Positions 36,934 to 50,179 of a stretch of DNA of 64,000 nucleotides are shown one piece after another. The position numbers were made by a program, and so were the translations under genes. How positions within the stretch are numbered: position 1 is the first letter of the stretch; each line of letters opens with the position of its first letter. The stretch comes from Tubiluchus corallicola. Taxonomy: Eukaryota; Priapulida; Priapulimorpha; Priapulimorphida; Tubiluchidae. The DNA lies in the NCBI GenBank assembly GCA_030141605.1, contig JAQGDQ010000062.1:509001-573000 (forward strand), given 5' to 3'. The notes under the pieces are model-generated. The model was not told where the DNA came from, searched no databases, and saw nothing but the letters and a program-made list of their open reading frames with translations.

Positions 36934-39900
36934 CTGCTGTGAACAAAATCACTGTTTATATATATATATATGTATGTTAACATTGAATCATTTGCACTAA
37001 GATGACCATCGAGAAAATTTGCCGCCCCTCTTTTCTAAATCGAATTCTTTTATAGAAGAATCAGCTTCGAACAAATTTTCAGAATAGACACTGATCACGC
37101 ACATAAAGGAACTAAATATTCCGTAGAACAGTATTTCAGCTTCATACAGATGTCTGCAAAGATCTGCATGAAATACAGATTATACAAAAGATCTTAAGAT
37201 GTTATACAGTGTAAACTGATTACATTTATTAATAATATTTACACCTACAAAATAGTCGTAAGTGCACAATTAGATCTACTGCAGTAAAATTCACTGTGAG
37301 AGTGGCGTATAATACGGGTTAACGCACGTCACGCTTTACGGCGTTTCCGCATCAACTACATTACAAATTTACGAAACGTATGTGACTGGTAGAGGCTAGT
37401 GTAGTGATGACCAAGAGAAACTTTGCAAGGCGGAACAACAGAGCTTACCGACCCTGGGCTCTTTCAAAATTTAGCACTTCGTGTATATACTTGTATCAAA
37501 TTATTTAGTCTTAAAATTATCATCTAAGCTTTTCCCATAAATGTTAAAGTCGTATTTTCTTTGTAGGAATACATGAGTATGACTGTGATAAGAATAATGT
37601 GAACAGATATTTGTTGGCATAATTGAAAAGGAAAATTAGTCTCGGCCTATCTGCATTACATGAGTTTCTGGTTACTTAATAAAAATTAAATTTCTGCCAT
37701 TAACCCTTTTCGCCTCTTCTATACTAGAGAAACCTATATAATCACTCCTAAGAAACAGCGTAAGAATAACCTTCTAAGAATAATTGGTTCTTTCGGCGCG
37801 AGAATTGCAGTAGATGAAAACCAAATAGGAAAGTGTTAACGCTGATGTTTTCTGCATTTTGATGTGATGTATAAGTTTTGCTAGCGGGGGGGGGGGAGAA
37901 GCAGAAACGGGGGAGAAAACCCAGTAATAGTACAGAACAATTTATTTCCCAAAAATATTGCTTTAAGAATGAAGAAAATCTCAGGCTCCAACGTTCATCG
38001 TGAAAGTGTTGCATGTCTCGAACAGCCTGCAATCTTGAGGGGTGCAATCGAAGTAGCGACTGAAAATCAAGGTGAGCACTTTTGGTCAATGGTACAGCAA
38101 GAATTAATTTGCTTGAATTTTCAATACCAATGAATAGCACGTCTTTGGGTCATTTTTGCCTCCGCTCGGCCGTTTAGGATAGCTCCAGTGTATTCAGGAA
38201 AGAAGAGCTCCACTGAATTTCTAAACATCACACAATCATTTCCATGAAAAATCTATCCTAGAGCTTCTACCTCGCAAATGGCAGGTTGTGCAAAAAGGTT
38301 TAAGACGCGAAAGACGAAGTTTAAATATTTTTTTTGAGTATCATTTGAAATCAACATCTTTCGTTACCGAGACTGGTAAATGATCTGATGAATTATTTAT
38401 AGACTTCCGCTCTAAAGTTTCGATCCCATAGCTTCTTACGTTTTGAGAGACAAGCGTCGTGTACGTATTGAAACCCACGTTGCGGTATAGTATTATTATT
38501 ATACATGATACATAATGACAAATTCAAGGTTATTTTGCTGAACAAAGTCTTTGACGCAGTTGACTAACCTCGTCGGTATTTCTTGCAGATCACGATTAAA
38601 ATCGCCGCTCAGTATCACGCAACTATAATGTCTGATAATTCCCTGAATTCCCGTAAGAGAATCTTCAATGTTAGAGCTCAAGCTATCAGCATCAATTGAC
38701 ATTATAGCAATTTTACAGTAATTCAGTTTCGTGGTTTAAGGGTTAGATGTCGCAAAGTCGGCTTGGCTCGCATTCTGTGCTTGCATCTCGGTGATTTTAT
38801 TGGTACATGTACATGTATGTCTCTAACTGTGGAGTTCACACAGTTTGCAGTGTGAATTCTATTTAATCCGTCTAACATAGCGAACATTTCAGTTTGACTA
38901 ACAACAAACTTTGAGTCCCTATCAAAGTCAGTGGCGTAGAATACTAGATTAGCATCTTAGTCATCTAATTTTCTTAGAGCCGTAAAAATGTTTTCTAAAT
39001 TAAACTGGCTAGCCGTTTTAGTGATGAATCATGCCTATTCTGAACACGGCCAATCAGATCGTTGCCTGTAGACTGCCATAATATTTATTTGTTATGAAAA
39101 ATTTCACATGTGTGAAAGTTACCTACAGCAGCTTGCATGAGCTAGGGTTAGGGTTATATTTCGAGATAATTATTTTAAACTATATGTATTTTTACCTCTG
39201 CCAAAGAGGTTATATTTTCAACGCTTATTGTTTATCTGGTCGTGTTTATGTACAATTGACGACATCAGAAACTAACATATTTTTTAACATCAAAAAGGTT
39301 CCACGAGCGTGTTGCGCGTGTTTGAGAAAGCGCAAATTGAAGTAAAAGATACAGTGTGTTGTACTAAAACTAGACAAGTTTTAAGATAAAAATTCAAATT
39401 CCAAATTTACCGCTGTGCTCACGCATGAGCTGACTGTCGAGCGTGTGCAGTTCACAAACTAACACACCTGAAGTGAGAGATACAGCACCTGTTTTTTGTG
39501 CAATGCTTTTCCGAAATGCAAGCGCTAGTGTCCGCCTAACTAGCGGATGGTGAAATGCATCTAACAGCGAAGAACTAGTGGCGCGAATGCGAAATTGTGT
39601 TTGTGTGGTGATAATTCTTTCAGGTAAGTCATTTTTGAAAAAAATAGTATGTTTCCTTTCAATATTTTAAAGAGTAGATTGTTCTGACCTACAGTTTAAG
39701 ATTGGGTCCGGTTTTGCTTTAAACTGACTTGATAACCAATTATATATTAACTGTTTAGGTATGAAAGAAACAAATAAATCGAATTTTGAAATACTGTAAT
39801 CTTTAGCAATATCTCAGCAGTTGTAGGTCGTCTAATTATAACTAAATATGCCATGACATCCTTCTGCATATTTTATCGGAATGTCATCGTTACTTACGTA

Positions 39901-40051
39901 TAGGTGTGTAGGCCTATATATGCATGTCTATTTATATTTAAACTTTACTTTCCTGCTGGGCTTTTGCACTTATGTTTTAGGCCTTATTTGGAAATGTGTG
40001 GCCAGTGCGAATCACAATTATAATACAGTATTTCATTTGCTATGTTACAAA
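36934..40051. other. Intergenic stretch, no firm gene
   Basis: Contains a short (TA)n run near 36957, a poly-G run near 37886-37896, a LINE endonuclease-like fragment (38499-38702) and a TAGGCCTA at 39909. A 130-codon minus frame at 37748-38140 is unrecognised. Confidence 0.5.
38499..38702 (-). mobile_element. LINE endonuclease-like fragment
   Basis: Translation CVILSGDFNRDLQEIPTRLV resembles the GDFN strand of the apurinic endonuclease domain of non-LTR retrotransposons. Only about 65 codons are left, so this is a relic. Confidence 0.5.
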
Positions 40052-40473
40052 TTAGCAAACGTAAGCAGGGCCAGTAGGACACAAACAGAGGAAGGACGTA
40101 GGACTAGCTAAACTGGTGTAACATGTCCCACCATTGCCGCACGGATTCAAGTCACAAACTCGACGGCAACGAAATCTGGAATGGCGGCTTGTACGAGGAA
40201 CAGACGGCAAATAATTGTTGTAAGGATCATGTGCATTTTTGTAAGCGACATTTCCTCGGTATGCATATATATAGTCATTGTATTCGTCATTTCGGATTAG
40301 ATGTGGTGGCAAAAAGTCCGTTTCATCATGACTATATACAATACGAGCATCACGAAAAGCGAATGTGCCAGCATTACAGACGCATCTACGAATGCCAAAA
40401 TACGGATCAGTCCTGCAGGTGGCATCTGTTGGACATTGTCTATTATCCATGCAGTCGAATCCAGTAGACCTAG
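40052..40473 (-). CDS. Cys-rich secreted EGF-family protein, paralogue A, terminal exon (5' partial)
   Basis: 139 codons from acceptor CACTATTTCAG to TAA, entered in phase 1. An N-terminal five-Cys module (FDCMDNRQCPTDATC, then RRCVCNAG) is similar in spacing to EB/EGF-like modules. A spacer with DFLPPHLIRNDEYNDYIYAY follows, then a C-terminal EGF domain (RRVCDLNPCGNGGTCYTSL). There are twelve cysteines in total, and the protein stops at the last EGF Cys. It is paralogous to the exons at 51445 and 55881. The final Cys loop (CPTGPAYVC) is one residue shorter than in the others. An upstream exon with a signal peptide is expected but was not found. Likely extracellular; function unknown. Confidence 0.8.
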
Positions 40474-41110
40474 CTGAAATAGTGCAAACATATTACGGTA
40501 AGTATAACTACTTCGCAAATCACGTTTCTCTAATCTTATAATGAAGTCCAACTTTTAATATTTTAACCACGAATGATACGTTCGAGAAATTTTGTTAGAA
40601 TTACAAATTTGTTATAAAAAGTTTTCTTATACCAAAATCTAAGAGAGGTATACAAGAAAATATTTATTATAAAGAAATAAATCAAAATGTAAAGTATAGA
40701 AGAAAGTATTTTCAATAAATATGTATCTTGACATATACGCATTTTAATTTTTACAGTTACGTTAATTTTGTGAATCAGTTTGAATAATTACATAATTGAT
40801 TATAGCATATTATATTTTACAGCACGAAGATGCAGAACAAACTGCAGACCGTTAATGATTTTAAGTGACAAATCTGTTAAGCAAATGCGCGTATTATGAT
40901 GAGGGTCTATTGCATTATTGCATGACAGACGTATGAACCATGTAATGCTCAGCAGTACGGAACATGTGTCGTTGAAAAATTACTGCAATGTTTTTCATGA
41001 TGGTCAACATAGCACAGCCAAAATCTTAATTACACCATTTAAAAAACTGAAGAAGAGGTATTGAAGGGAGTTTGGCGAATGAAAACCTATTTACGTTGGA
41101 TTTCAAAAGT
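40474..41110. other. Upstream of paralogue A, nothing recognised
   Basis: AT-rich, no exon or element identified; probably intron or 5' flank of the EGF-family gene. Confidence 0.4.
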
Positions 41111-41272
<162 letters not shown>

Positions 41273-41599
41273 TTTGTTCTTGCTCGATGCCACGATCAAT
41301 CAATCCGCGATCACTAATCAATCGTTTCTATACATGGAGAAACAAAAAATAATCAAAGAACTAAGGTAAAAAAAGTTATTGCCAGAATCTGATTCGTCTA
41401 TTGTAAGCAGATATTTTAAATGTGAAATCAGTGATGTAACTACGCACCCACAGGCCCAAAAGTTGTGGGTGGGCCCACGAAAAAAAGGGGCCCTGAAGAA
41501 GAAAGAATTGATCACATTTGACAGCGATTTAGCTTATAGATTTATCCTTATCCAAAACACGGTTGTAAAATATGAAGAACAGTGATTACAATTTACCAG

Positions 41600-44200
41600 T
41601 CTATTAAACTATCAGAAAATGCTAACTCTAACGTAAAAAGTATTTGGAAAATATTAAATCAGATTTGAAGAAAAACTGCCAAAAAGAAAGCTATCCAAAT
41701 TTCGTTGAACACGATGGCAAACTAGTTAACGACAAAAGTAAATTTGTTAACCAGCTTAATATTTTTTTGTGAATGTAGGTACTAAACTGGCCGGTAATAT
41801 TCCAAAACCAAAAAACGGCCGCAATCTTTATGAATATTTGCATTTTAATGAGCGGAGTGAGTTTCTGAACGCAGTAGAAGAGGAAGAAGTAATTAAAGTC
41901 ACTAAAAGTTTTTGAAGATAAAAAGCCAACGGATGTAAATGACGTAGAAATGTCAGTTATAAAAGTATAATCAACTGCACTGTGAAACCGCTCGTTCACA
42001 TTTACAATCGAGCATTCTGCACCGGCATTTTTTCAGAAAACATAAAATCAGGGACGGTAATGCCGTTCACAAAGTAGGTTTTCACTAATTGACTAGTTGC
42101 TTTGCTCTTGCAGTTATCAGAAATTTTCGAAAAATTGTTTGTGTTGCGTTCAGATAACTTTATTGACAAATGCAATTTACTTAGTAGTAGCGAGTATGGT
42201 TTTGGATCTCACGGATCCACTGCCCTAGCTTTGCTTGATTTAATAGAAGAAATTACTACTGCCAATGGCAAAAAATGTTGTACCCATAGACTTGAAGCGA
42301 TTTGATGCGATTGATCATTAGCTACTTGTAAAGGAATTAGGGACGTGTGGAATAAGAGGTACTGCACAAGATTAGGTAAACAGCTACTTATAAGAGAGAA
42401 AAGAGGACAGTAAAGGCAGTACAAATTGTTTTTGTATTATTTCCGTAGCCAGATGGCAGCACCGTGCAGCATTCGGTTTAAAGAGCTCAATAAGCGCACA
42501 ACAACATTCCACAATAATTATAAAAATCACGCAAAAGTTTTTTAATGCGGAAGGAAGTTTTAGTTATTGTAAACGCTGCAAAACCCTTTTCAAGATAAAG
42601 TAAACCTGCAGGAGAATGAATTGTGAACAAAACTTCGTGTCCTTTCGCAGCATTTACAGGCATTTTATACGCCTGTGCGAAGAGTGCGCATGCCTTATCA
42701 AGACGAAAGAGTAATTTTGTCACATTGTTATTTGATTTAGTTCTAGTCATTCAATTACAAATTGTTTTAACATTGGGTAAACATAATAACGACCTATTTT
42801 TGTATGCTAATTCTAGCTAAAACTAGGTACTCATTTCTTGTTTCTATAAACGATGGTAAATATTGCTCTTTAGGCCGTTTAGGACAAACAACTTTTTCGC
42901 TGGTTTGTTTACGTTTCATCTGTAAGAGACGTCGATGGTCCTATATAGCTCCATCTTTTTGCAATTCTGGAATGCTATAAATGCGTAAAATTTTTAAGAG
43001 CCACCTGGTCTAGGTCAGATCTACCATATTGATTTCATCATCGTTGCCAGATTGGTAAGACGTATTTTTTATTATGTAGCAACTATGCCTAAAATTGTGT
43101 CAAAAAAAACCCGTCCACCCAACACAGCTGGTCACCATTATTTGTTGCATAATTACACCTGCATTCGAAATGAGCGAAGATTTCAAAATAAGTGATATTT
43201 TTTTACGTATATGACGAGGGGCATATTAGCCCACTTGCTAAACCGTTGCACGGTACATGTATGTGTCATGCATTAAAATATTTTTACATGTATTTAACTT
43301 ATGTTGAACCACTCAAAGCCAGACTGTTGTAAAACAGAAAGGTAACTGTTATTTTTTTATATATAATAATGAATCTAATTACTTGAAAGTGATTTATGAC
43401 ATTCCACAGGGATCGATTTTGGGTCCAAATTTGCTCATTCTCTGCGATATAATATATGTGATGTATCAAAATCGTTAAAGTTTATGTTATCTGCTGATAA
43501 CCCGACAACATTTTCAGCTGGAAAAAATCTAAAATAGCTCTGTAGAAAAGTAAGTTCCGAACTAGACAAATAAAGCGATCCGTTCGCAATAAACAAATCA
43601 TCATTAAGTTTAAACTAAATAAGCTTCGTGTTATTTAGCATCAGGAAAAGTAATGTAACGGGTGTCGGCATTACTATTAATGGAATGCGCTTTGAAAGAG
43701 TATATGTCACTCAATTGTTTGGAGCACAGACTGAGCACAAATTGAACATACTATGATGATTATCAAATCGAAATTGTCTAAAAAGCATAGCAATACTTTG
43801 TAAAGTTAAACCTATTTTAAGTCAGGAATCATTGTATACCCTGTATTCCTTAATTAATTATGCCATATCTCTATTATTGTTCTGAAATATGGGTTAATAC
43901 ATATATTACAAATGTAAAACCAGTGTATAGGCCTACATATTACAAAAGAGAGCTAAAATTAGCAAAGTTGGTTATTATGACCATACTAATCAATTGCTTT
44001 GTAAAGCTAGCACAAGAAAACCTTCCACTTACATAATGCTTAAAGAATTCGTCTTGAAATTACGCTTTTATACCGCTTGTATACTGCCTTTTTGCACACA
44101 GGTCTTGCGTCGGCAGTAACGCATGTAAGTTTAATCTCCCGCGATGACAGTTAGACGCAGGCTTTTGACGATAAGTCATTTGAAACGAGTTTAGATAACA
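41600..44200 (+). pseudogene. Broken LINE reverse transcriptase (Jockey/CR1-like group)
   Basis: Frameshifted pieces in order: NVGTKLAGNIPKP, VKPLVHIYNRAFCTGIFSEN, LSEIFEKLFVLRSDNFIDKC, GFGSHGSTALALLDLIEEIT, then (from about 43390) IPQGSILGP of the palm, and KSIAILCKVKPILSQESLYT from the thumb region. Catalytic motifs are interrupted by stops and frameshifts. About 0.9 kb without similarity (about 42410-43325) splits the RT, suggesting a later insertion. The 5' ORF, endonuclease and 3' end were not found. Confidence 0.82.
42410..43325. mobile_element. Unidentified insertion inside the LINE relic
   Basis: RT similarity stops near SYL and resumes near 43325 before the palm motif. The intervening sequence has no recognised terminal repeats or target duplication; borders are approximate. 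Confidence 0.35.
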
Positions 44201-45237
44201 CCGAGTTTCTAAGTAAAATTTTAAGTTACTGCATCTTATCAATAAGATTAAAAATACGTTTTTGGTTAGTGAGTGGTGCCCCCTGGATGTGAGTCAACGA
44301 CATTTTACCAGTTGGTTTTAAATAATTAATAATTTTGTTTTCTAGTTACATAAATCTTTTAAACAGGTAAGCGAAATGCTAAGTAATATAATTTTGCATG
44401 AAAGTTTTGCATGGGACATAGTTTAACATTTCGTTTTTTACCTTGGTTTGGGTTGTGAGTATATGACGTCATGTAATGACGCGGCCGGAACAGACATGCG
44501 AGAAATTTAAACGCAAACAAGCAAAAAATCCTTTCAACGCGAATACGATATACGCATAAAGTTACTATATAGTAATATAATTTTTAAGGCGATTTTTCTG
44601 AAGCCTATTTGAGGTACCCCTTTTTCTTGTCCTTTAAAGCTAAATGATTTGGTAAATCAGTTTCCTGAAAAAATACTTGACCAGAATATGTGCAAAAAGT
44701 GAATCGTACGAACGTCAGAAGAAAAAAATATCTGCGTGCGTGTTTTGGGCAGCTGAAGCCACGGAATGGCCTAAAGAGTGAAATTGAACCAAGTAAAAGC
44801 ATTTGCATGTTGAAAAAACTTTTAAATTGGCAGCTATCAAAAGCTATGAACGCAAAAATAAACGGTTTTAAAAATATCGTGCAAACCATTTAGTCTAAAA
44901 TGCAATTTTGGAAGGAAAATCTAATTTAATATATAATATGTAGTGTAATGTATAATGTAGTGTAACATGTATATGCGATTTACATGCATATGTGCGTGTG
45001 TGTGATGTAATGTGTAGTGTAACGTATAAACTGTAACTGAAGAATAGTAATGTCGAAAATTAGCTTTGTGGATAGGTTAACGATAACTAAAAGGGGAAGG
45101 AAAATATGAGTTTTTACTTCATCCTCTTCTTTTCTTGAGTGCTTTTTATTGTAGTTTTACTGCTTCACATGTATGCAGAGATTTTCCAGGTCATTTGTCT
45201 GTCTATAGTAAGCAGAAAACACTGATCGAAGATGCTT

Positions 45238-46240
45238 TCATTGATAATTGTTAAGCTGGCTATTTTACGTGTGGTAGCAGCTCAGTTACTCAATCACGTA
45301 GTCTCTAGTAAAATTAGTGAAATATTCAGTCTGCTTTTCGCGAGCACTGCAGTACCGAAACTACATTGCTTCGCTTTCAAAATTGACATCTTATTGGCTA
45401 TTGATAAGAAACTAGTCGTCTGCTTGGTACAGCTAAATATTAGTGTGGCCATCGATACAATCGATCACCAAATACTACTTCATAGACTCCAAAGCTGTTT
45501 AGGATTTTCAGGAACGGTGCCAAGTTGATTTTGCTCGTATCTGACTGATTGGTCGCATTGTATTCGATTAGGTAATGCAAATTCGTCTACGGTAGAAATG
45601 CGTCATAGTGTGACCCATGGGTTTAGGACCCATGCTATAGGCAATTATATCCTACCACTAGGAGATCTCATACCTAATCTCATACGTAATACGGATCTCA
45701 TTTTTATGCTGATGATAGACAACTTTACGTTTCCATTCAGCCAAACAATCTTACTTCTCAATATGACACAAAAGTTAACTTGAAAAGTCGTTAGAAAACG
45801 CATCTTGGATGGTAATCAATAAGACCGGATTTGGTCACCTGGTCAATAATCAAAAACTGCTTTAGAGTCCAAAATGCTTCAGCTCGCGTACTCAGCCATT
45901 GCAAGAAATTCTGTTATATAACACCCATTCTCTTGGAAGTACTTGGCTTCCAGTCCGTCAGAGAATTAAATTTAAATTTTTTCTACTAAAGTAAAAATGG
46001 ATGAATGGGCTTGCTCCCAGTGGTTTAGCTGAGTTTTTACTAGCTTACACACCATCACGCCGATTAAGGTTAAACGGTACTAATACCTTAATTCAATCTA
46101 GAACTAGTCTTATTTCAGTTGATGATAGACCATTTTCCAGTGCTGCCCTTCGTTTATGGTATGTGCTTTCAGATGAGCTCAAAATTAAAATTAAAATATT
46201 TGTTTTAACTTTTCGTTATACAACTGTATACAACTCAGTA
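45238..46240 (+). pseudogene. Broken LINE reverse transcriptase (L2-like clade)
   Basis: Pieces in order: AFKIDILLAIDKK, then VAIDTIDHQILLHRLQSCLG (RT), YILPLGDLI, YADD-like frame HFYADDRQLYVSI with a frameshift before it, and the C-terminal part MNGLAPSGLAEFLLAYTPSR followed by FSSAALRLW. This order is typical of L2-type elements. Multiple stops and frameshifts show it is dead. It is distinct from the LINE at 41600-44200. Confidence 0.82.
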
Positions 46241-46261
46241 ATGTTACTCTTTTAAGCATTT

Positions 46262-48290
46262 ACGTAATCGTGTTTTCTTTAAAATATGGTTTGTAAATTT
46301 TTTGTGAATTTTAAATGTTTGTACGCCAAAAGAGCATTTTTTATGGATTTTAGGCAATAAAATTACAATTTATTATTAATTATGCATCGTATCTTGTTGA
46401 GTTGATGTTATATTTCGATGACCGTGACAACATTTGAGGGTGAAGTATGACTAAACTTCTGTTAGTCATCAAAAGAAAGGCAAAGATAAAGTGAAGGGAA
46501 ATTACGGAATGTTTTGCTGCTAGTTGTTTGTACAACAGCACAACTTTGCTTTCTTTAGTGTGAAAGCCGGATATAGTGTACATGTATGAGTTTTTTATAG
46601 TTTACATTTAAATACAACCAAGTGATTATTCAGCAGTTTCAACTTCTGCTATTACGAGGCAGATGAAGTCGCGACTTGAAGCACTGGGAACATGAAATGT
46701 AATAATACAAGGATTTTTGTTAATACAGCATGAGCACAATGAGCAATTGTTGTGCTTGATGTTACAGTTGCCCATATAGAATATGAACAGGGGCAGTACA
46801 GCACATTTTCAAATGCCAATCCTATAATATATACATGAAATCTATATCTAGCCGGACTACATATACTTCAACTATAACCCGTTCATTGCATTGCATTTTC
46901 TTCTTCGGGCACAATGCGCTTAAACGGGACGAAGTGTAATGAGGCGCCTCCGGATTGAATCATATCCAGAGCCGCGCATATATAGGTTAGTCCCTCCCTT
47001 ACGCAAAACTTAGTGGTCATGTAGGCTCTTGAAGGAGACGCCTGTCTTTTGTGCATTGTTGTGTAGGCCTATATAGCTGTAAATACGTGCTTAACAAATG
47101 TTGTCGCTAAATATTCGCGAGAAACGTAGGGAACAACAATTTTCTTCTTTTTTGTTAATGTGGAATTATTTGGCAATTAGGCGGAGGAGTTGGGAACTAC
47201 TTACTTAGCAGACGGAAAGAAAGCCACTTTTGTGTTAAATTTTTTTACAGAGTTTGGTGTTATTTTGTAGCTTTATAAGTTTTAATAAAAGCATATAGAG
47301 TTCTGATGAATCCATGTGTCTGAAGCATTTCTTTTCGCCTGCCTGCGTTTGTTGTTTACAGGTCGTCTGTCTTGTTTGAAACAAGCGCTTACCTGGATAT
47401 CAGAGGGGGGGGGGCGCCCATTTAGCCCCGCACGAAGGTAAAGTTGTTTGAAACAAGCGCTTACCTGGATATCAGAGGGGAGACGCCCATTTCTCCCCTC
47501 ACAAAGGTAAAGTTTTTTGTTAAATTTAATCATCAATGACTAATGGTAGAAGTGCTACTCGGAACGTAAAAGGAGGGCATTTTCTATAAATGCTATTGTA
47601 CTACTATGACGTCATACGGAGCTTTGTTGTTCTAATAGAATTTGAATATGTATGTTGCTTGTCCATATAATTATCTTCGTGTCTGTACCATGGTATTAAG
47701 ATGAAATATTGCTGCAATTTGTTCTTAATCAATTACCGAGTTTTGTATTTATCGCAAGAAAAATGTAAAACTGTTATGTCAATAAACGATTTACTTTAAT
47801 GTTTGATTTTGGTTATCATTGTTTTACTAAATGAAATCGAACAAATAACTATTTTATTTGTAAATTGTTCCTAAATTGGTTGCCAACTTATTTTATACTA
47901 GTTTAAAGAAATACTGAAACTGTTATGTCGATAATAATTTACGTGAATGTCGGATCTTAACTATTCCTTGATATGCACTGTATACTATTATAATTGTCAT
48001 TTTGCAACTACTATTTCATTTATTGTCTTGTGTTTATGCATTTTACTGTAACTAACATATTGGACATTTATGTAAACTATAGTTGTATCATGTATGTAAC
48101 CATTTTTAAAAATGATCAAGTACAAAATGAATTCTTACTCTTACTCGGATCTCTTCCTTTGGGGCTGAAATCTTTAGCGTTATTCTGAACATCGAGATTC
48201 AATAAAGCACTTGACAAAGTGCGGCATGTGACTTCATATTCAAGTTAAAGCAGTAGGCCCTTAGGAGTATGCGAAAAATTTTGTTTCAGT
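46262..48290. other. Intergenic stretch
   Basis: No gene. Holds a TAGGCCTA at 47064 and the two-copy repeat at 47386-47516; otherwise nothing recognised. Confidence 0.5.
47386..47516. repeat. Tandem two-copy repeat with CCAG|GTAAGC motifs
   Basis: GTTTGAAACAAGCGCTTACC plus TGGATATCAGAGGGG, a G-rich run and a CCCATTT segment are repeated at about 65-bp spacing. On the minus strand each copy carries CCAGGTAAGC, a good splice-donor match. Confidence 0.8.
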
Positions 48291-48535
48291 TTGAGTCATC
48301 TTGAGTTCAGTTTTTGTTGTACTGTCCAGTGTCCGTTGTATCAGCACGTTAGGATTGTCATGTTTGATAAATTTGATGAAATTCTGCTACCTGTGCTACC
48401 TGAAAACCCTAATGTAACCGCGTTAGGAAGTAATGATCTGTTGAACTTGTTATTGTTTAGAAATGATGACTCTAATTATGTTGTTAATTGTAAAATATTT
48501 CTGGGAGAACATGACTTTATACTTCGCACCTAACG
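48291..48535 (+). pseudogene. LINE C-terminal fragment
   Basis: CTVQCPLYQHVRIVMFDKF is similar in layout to the zinc-knuckle-like CPLY..R region found near the C-terminus of many non-LTR RT proteins. It is a fragment only. Confidence 0.45.
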
Positions 48536-48697
48536 TTTCCATCGAATTTCCGTTAATCAATTTATTATTTATTTTAATAATTTGTAGATTAACATTTTAA
48601 ACTGTCCTTATTATTTATATCAAATGCAATCTTGATAAACGTGTTGTCCGCTTGTATAGTAACAGCTATTCTTATAAATCGTCATATTTTGTGTAAA

Positions 48698-50060
48698 CTC
48701 GTTTCCCAGAAAAGCTTTGGCCAGAAAACTTTTTTGTCAGAAAATTTTCTTGCTCAACAAAAAAATTCACGGAAAAAATTTTTTCCTTCCCAGAAATTTT
48801 TTCCCCAGAATTGTAATTTCGCAGAAAATGCAATAAATCGTTTTAAATGCATAGTTAGATGATACGCAAATAGTAGTTTGTTTAACTACTTTTATTGATT
48901 AATAGGAATCATATGATAAAAAAATTGGCAAACTCGTTAGAGCAAGAAAGTGGATTTGTAACGTTAGAACGATTAGGTAGCGAATCACGTTGACCTTTTT
49001 GCATATACGCAATAGTGAGTAGTCACGGCGTGCGATTGACTACCAAAGTTAAGCAATGCAAAGCCTTAAGTAGTTACTTTTGTTGTGAATCCGAATTTTT
49101 CGTTCGTGTCTTAGTGTTTAGAGAAGATGTACATGCATTTGAATGTGACTGTGATTCTTGAATCAAGATAGGGTCTGGTTATGCCATAAAAGAACCCGTA
49201 AAAAATCTTTATTGGGTAAATGTTGACAAAGGTATTCACAAATCTGTATAGTTCACAAAGCCTTGGTGTTTTCATTTTTTTATAATAGTAATTTATTAAA
49301 CTTTGTTTCAGATCCTATGAAAATCAATTGAATTTGAAGTGATTATACGCAGCAAATGATACAATGCAAATTACTTTGAAAACGCAATTTTCGATAATTT
49401 GAAATTGCAGCCACAAAGTTTTGAAGTAAAAGATTTTTCCGAGACAAAATTAAAAAACAAGTCTGATCCTCTTAAACATTACGTCACCGTCAGTTTAAAT
49501 TATTCTGATTTCTGATTGTCGTTAGTCAAAGTGCAGTAGATTACTAAAGGAGAGTAGAAAGAACGAAAGATAACGAGAGAGGGGTGAAGGAGGGAGGAAA
49601 AAGAGAGAGCGGGAGGGAAAGAGAGAAAATGTGTGTGTGTGTGTGTGCGTGCGTGCATGCGTGCGTGTGTGTGTGAAAGAGAAAGAACGAAAGATAGCGA
49701 GAGAGGGGTGAAGGAGCGAGAAAAAGAGAGAGGAGGTGAGAAAGAGAGAGAGTGTGTATGTGTGTGAGAGAAAGAGGGCGTGTGTGTGAGAGACACAGAC
49801 AGGGAAGGAGAGAAGGAGAGGAAGAGGATGAAAGGGGTAGGAAGGTAAGGAGGGAAAAGCAAAGAGAAAAGAAGATATCGGGGGCTTTATACTACTACTA
49901 CTAAAAAATAGCAGATTTCGCAGCTAAAAAAGTAACCGTGATTTTTCTGTTAAAAAAATCTTTCTCGGGAAGTATTTTTGTGGAAAAAAATTTTCCGGGA
50001 ATTCTTTTCTGGGAAATGGTTTTCTGTGAAAAAAACTTCTTTGAAACGAACCTAAACCGT
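48698..50060. mobile_element. Possible foldback element with long imperfect inverted repeats
   Basis: At 48698-48845, (T/G)CAGAAAA and CCCAGAAAA motifs recur; at 49910-50060 the inverse (TTTTCTG, TTTTCTGGGAAA) recurs. The outer ends read CTCGTTTCCCAGAAAA and, inverted, TTCGTTTCAAAGAAG. The interior holds the GA/GT-rich tract. This fits a non-autonomous foldback-like element of about 1.35 kb. No target duplication was identified. Confidence 0.4.
49540..49870. repeat. GA-rich / (GT)n tract with an internal 127-bp duplication
   Basis: Purine-rich GAGAGAGG-type sequence alternates with (GT)n and (GTGC)n runs. The block AAGAACGAAAGATA(A/G)CGAGAG at about 49559 is repeated at about 49686. Confidence 0.9.
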
Positions 50061-50179
50061 GTGTGTAATTTGCTAGGTGAGGATGTTAATTCGTGCTATG
50101 AATCTGTCTGATCCAATCCTATAAAAAATTATGTTTAAACTAAATCCAATAAATGCAGGAAAGCAATACTAAATTAGAA

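Noticed and set aside
37316-37705. Another piggyBac-type element from GGGTTAA and TTAACCC
   Set aside because: The motifs are in the wrong relative order to be the two ends of one element.
37748-38140. 130-codon minus frame
   Set aside because: No motif or neighbour support; includes a translated poly-G run.
49500-49862. 120-codon Ser/Phe/His-rich minus frame
   Set aside because: Low-complexity translation of the GA/GT tract.
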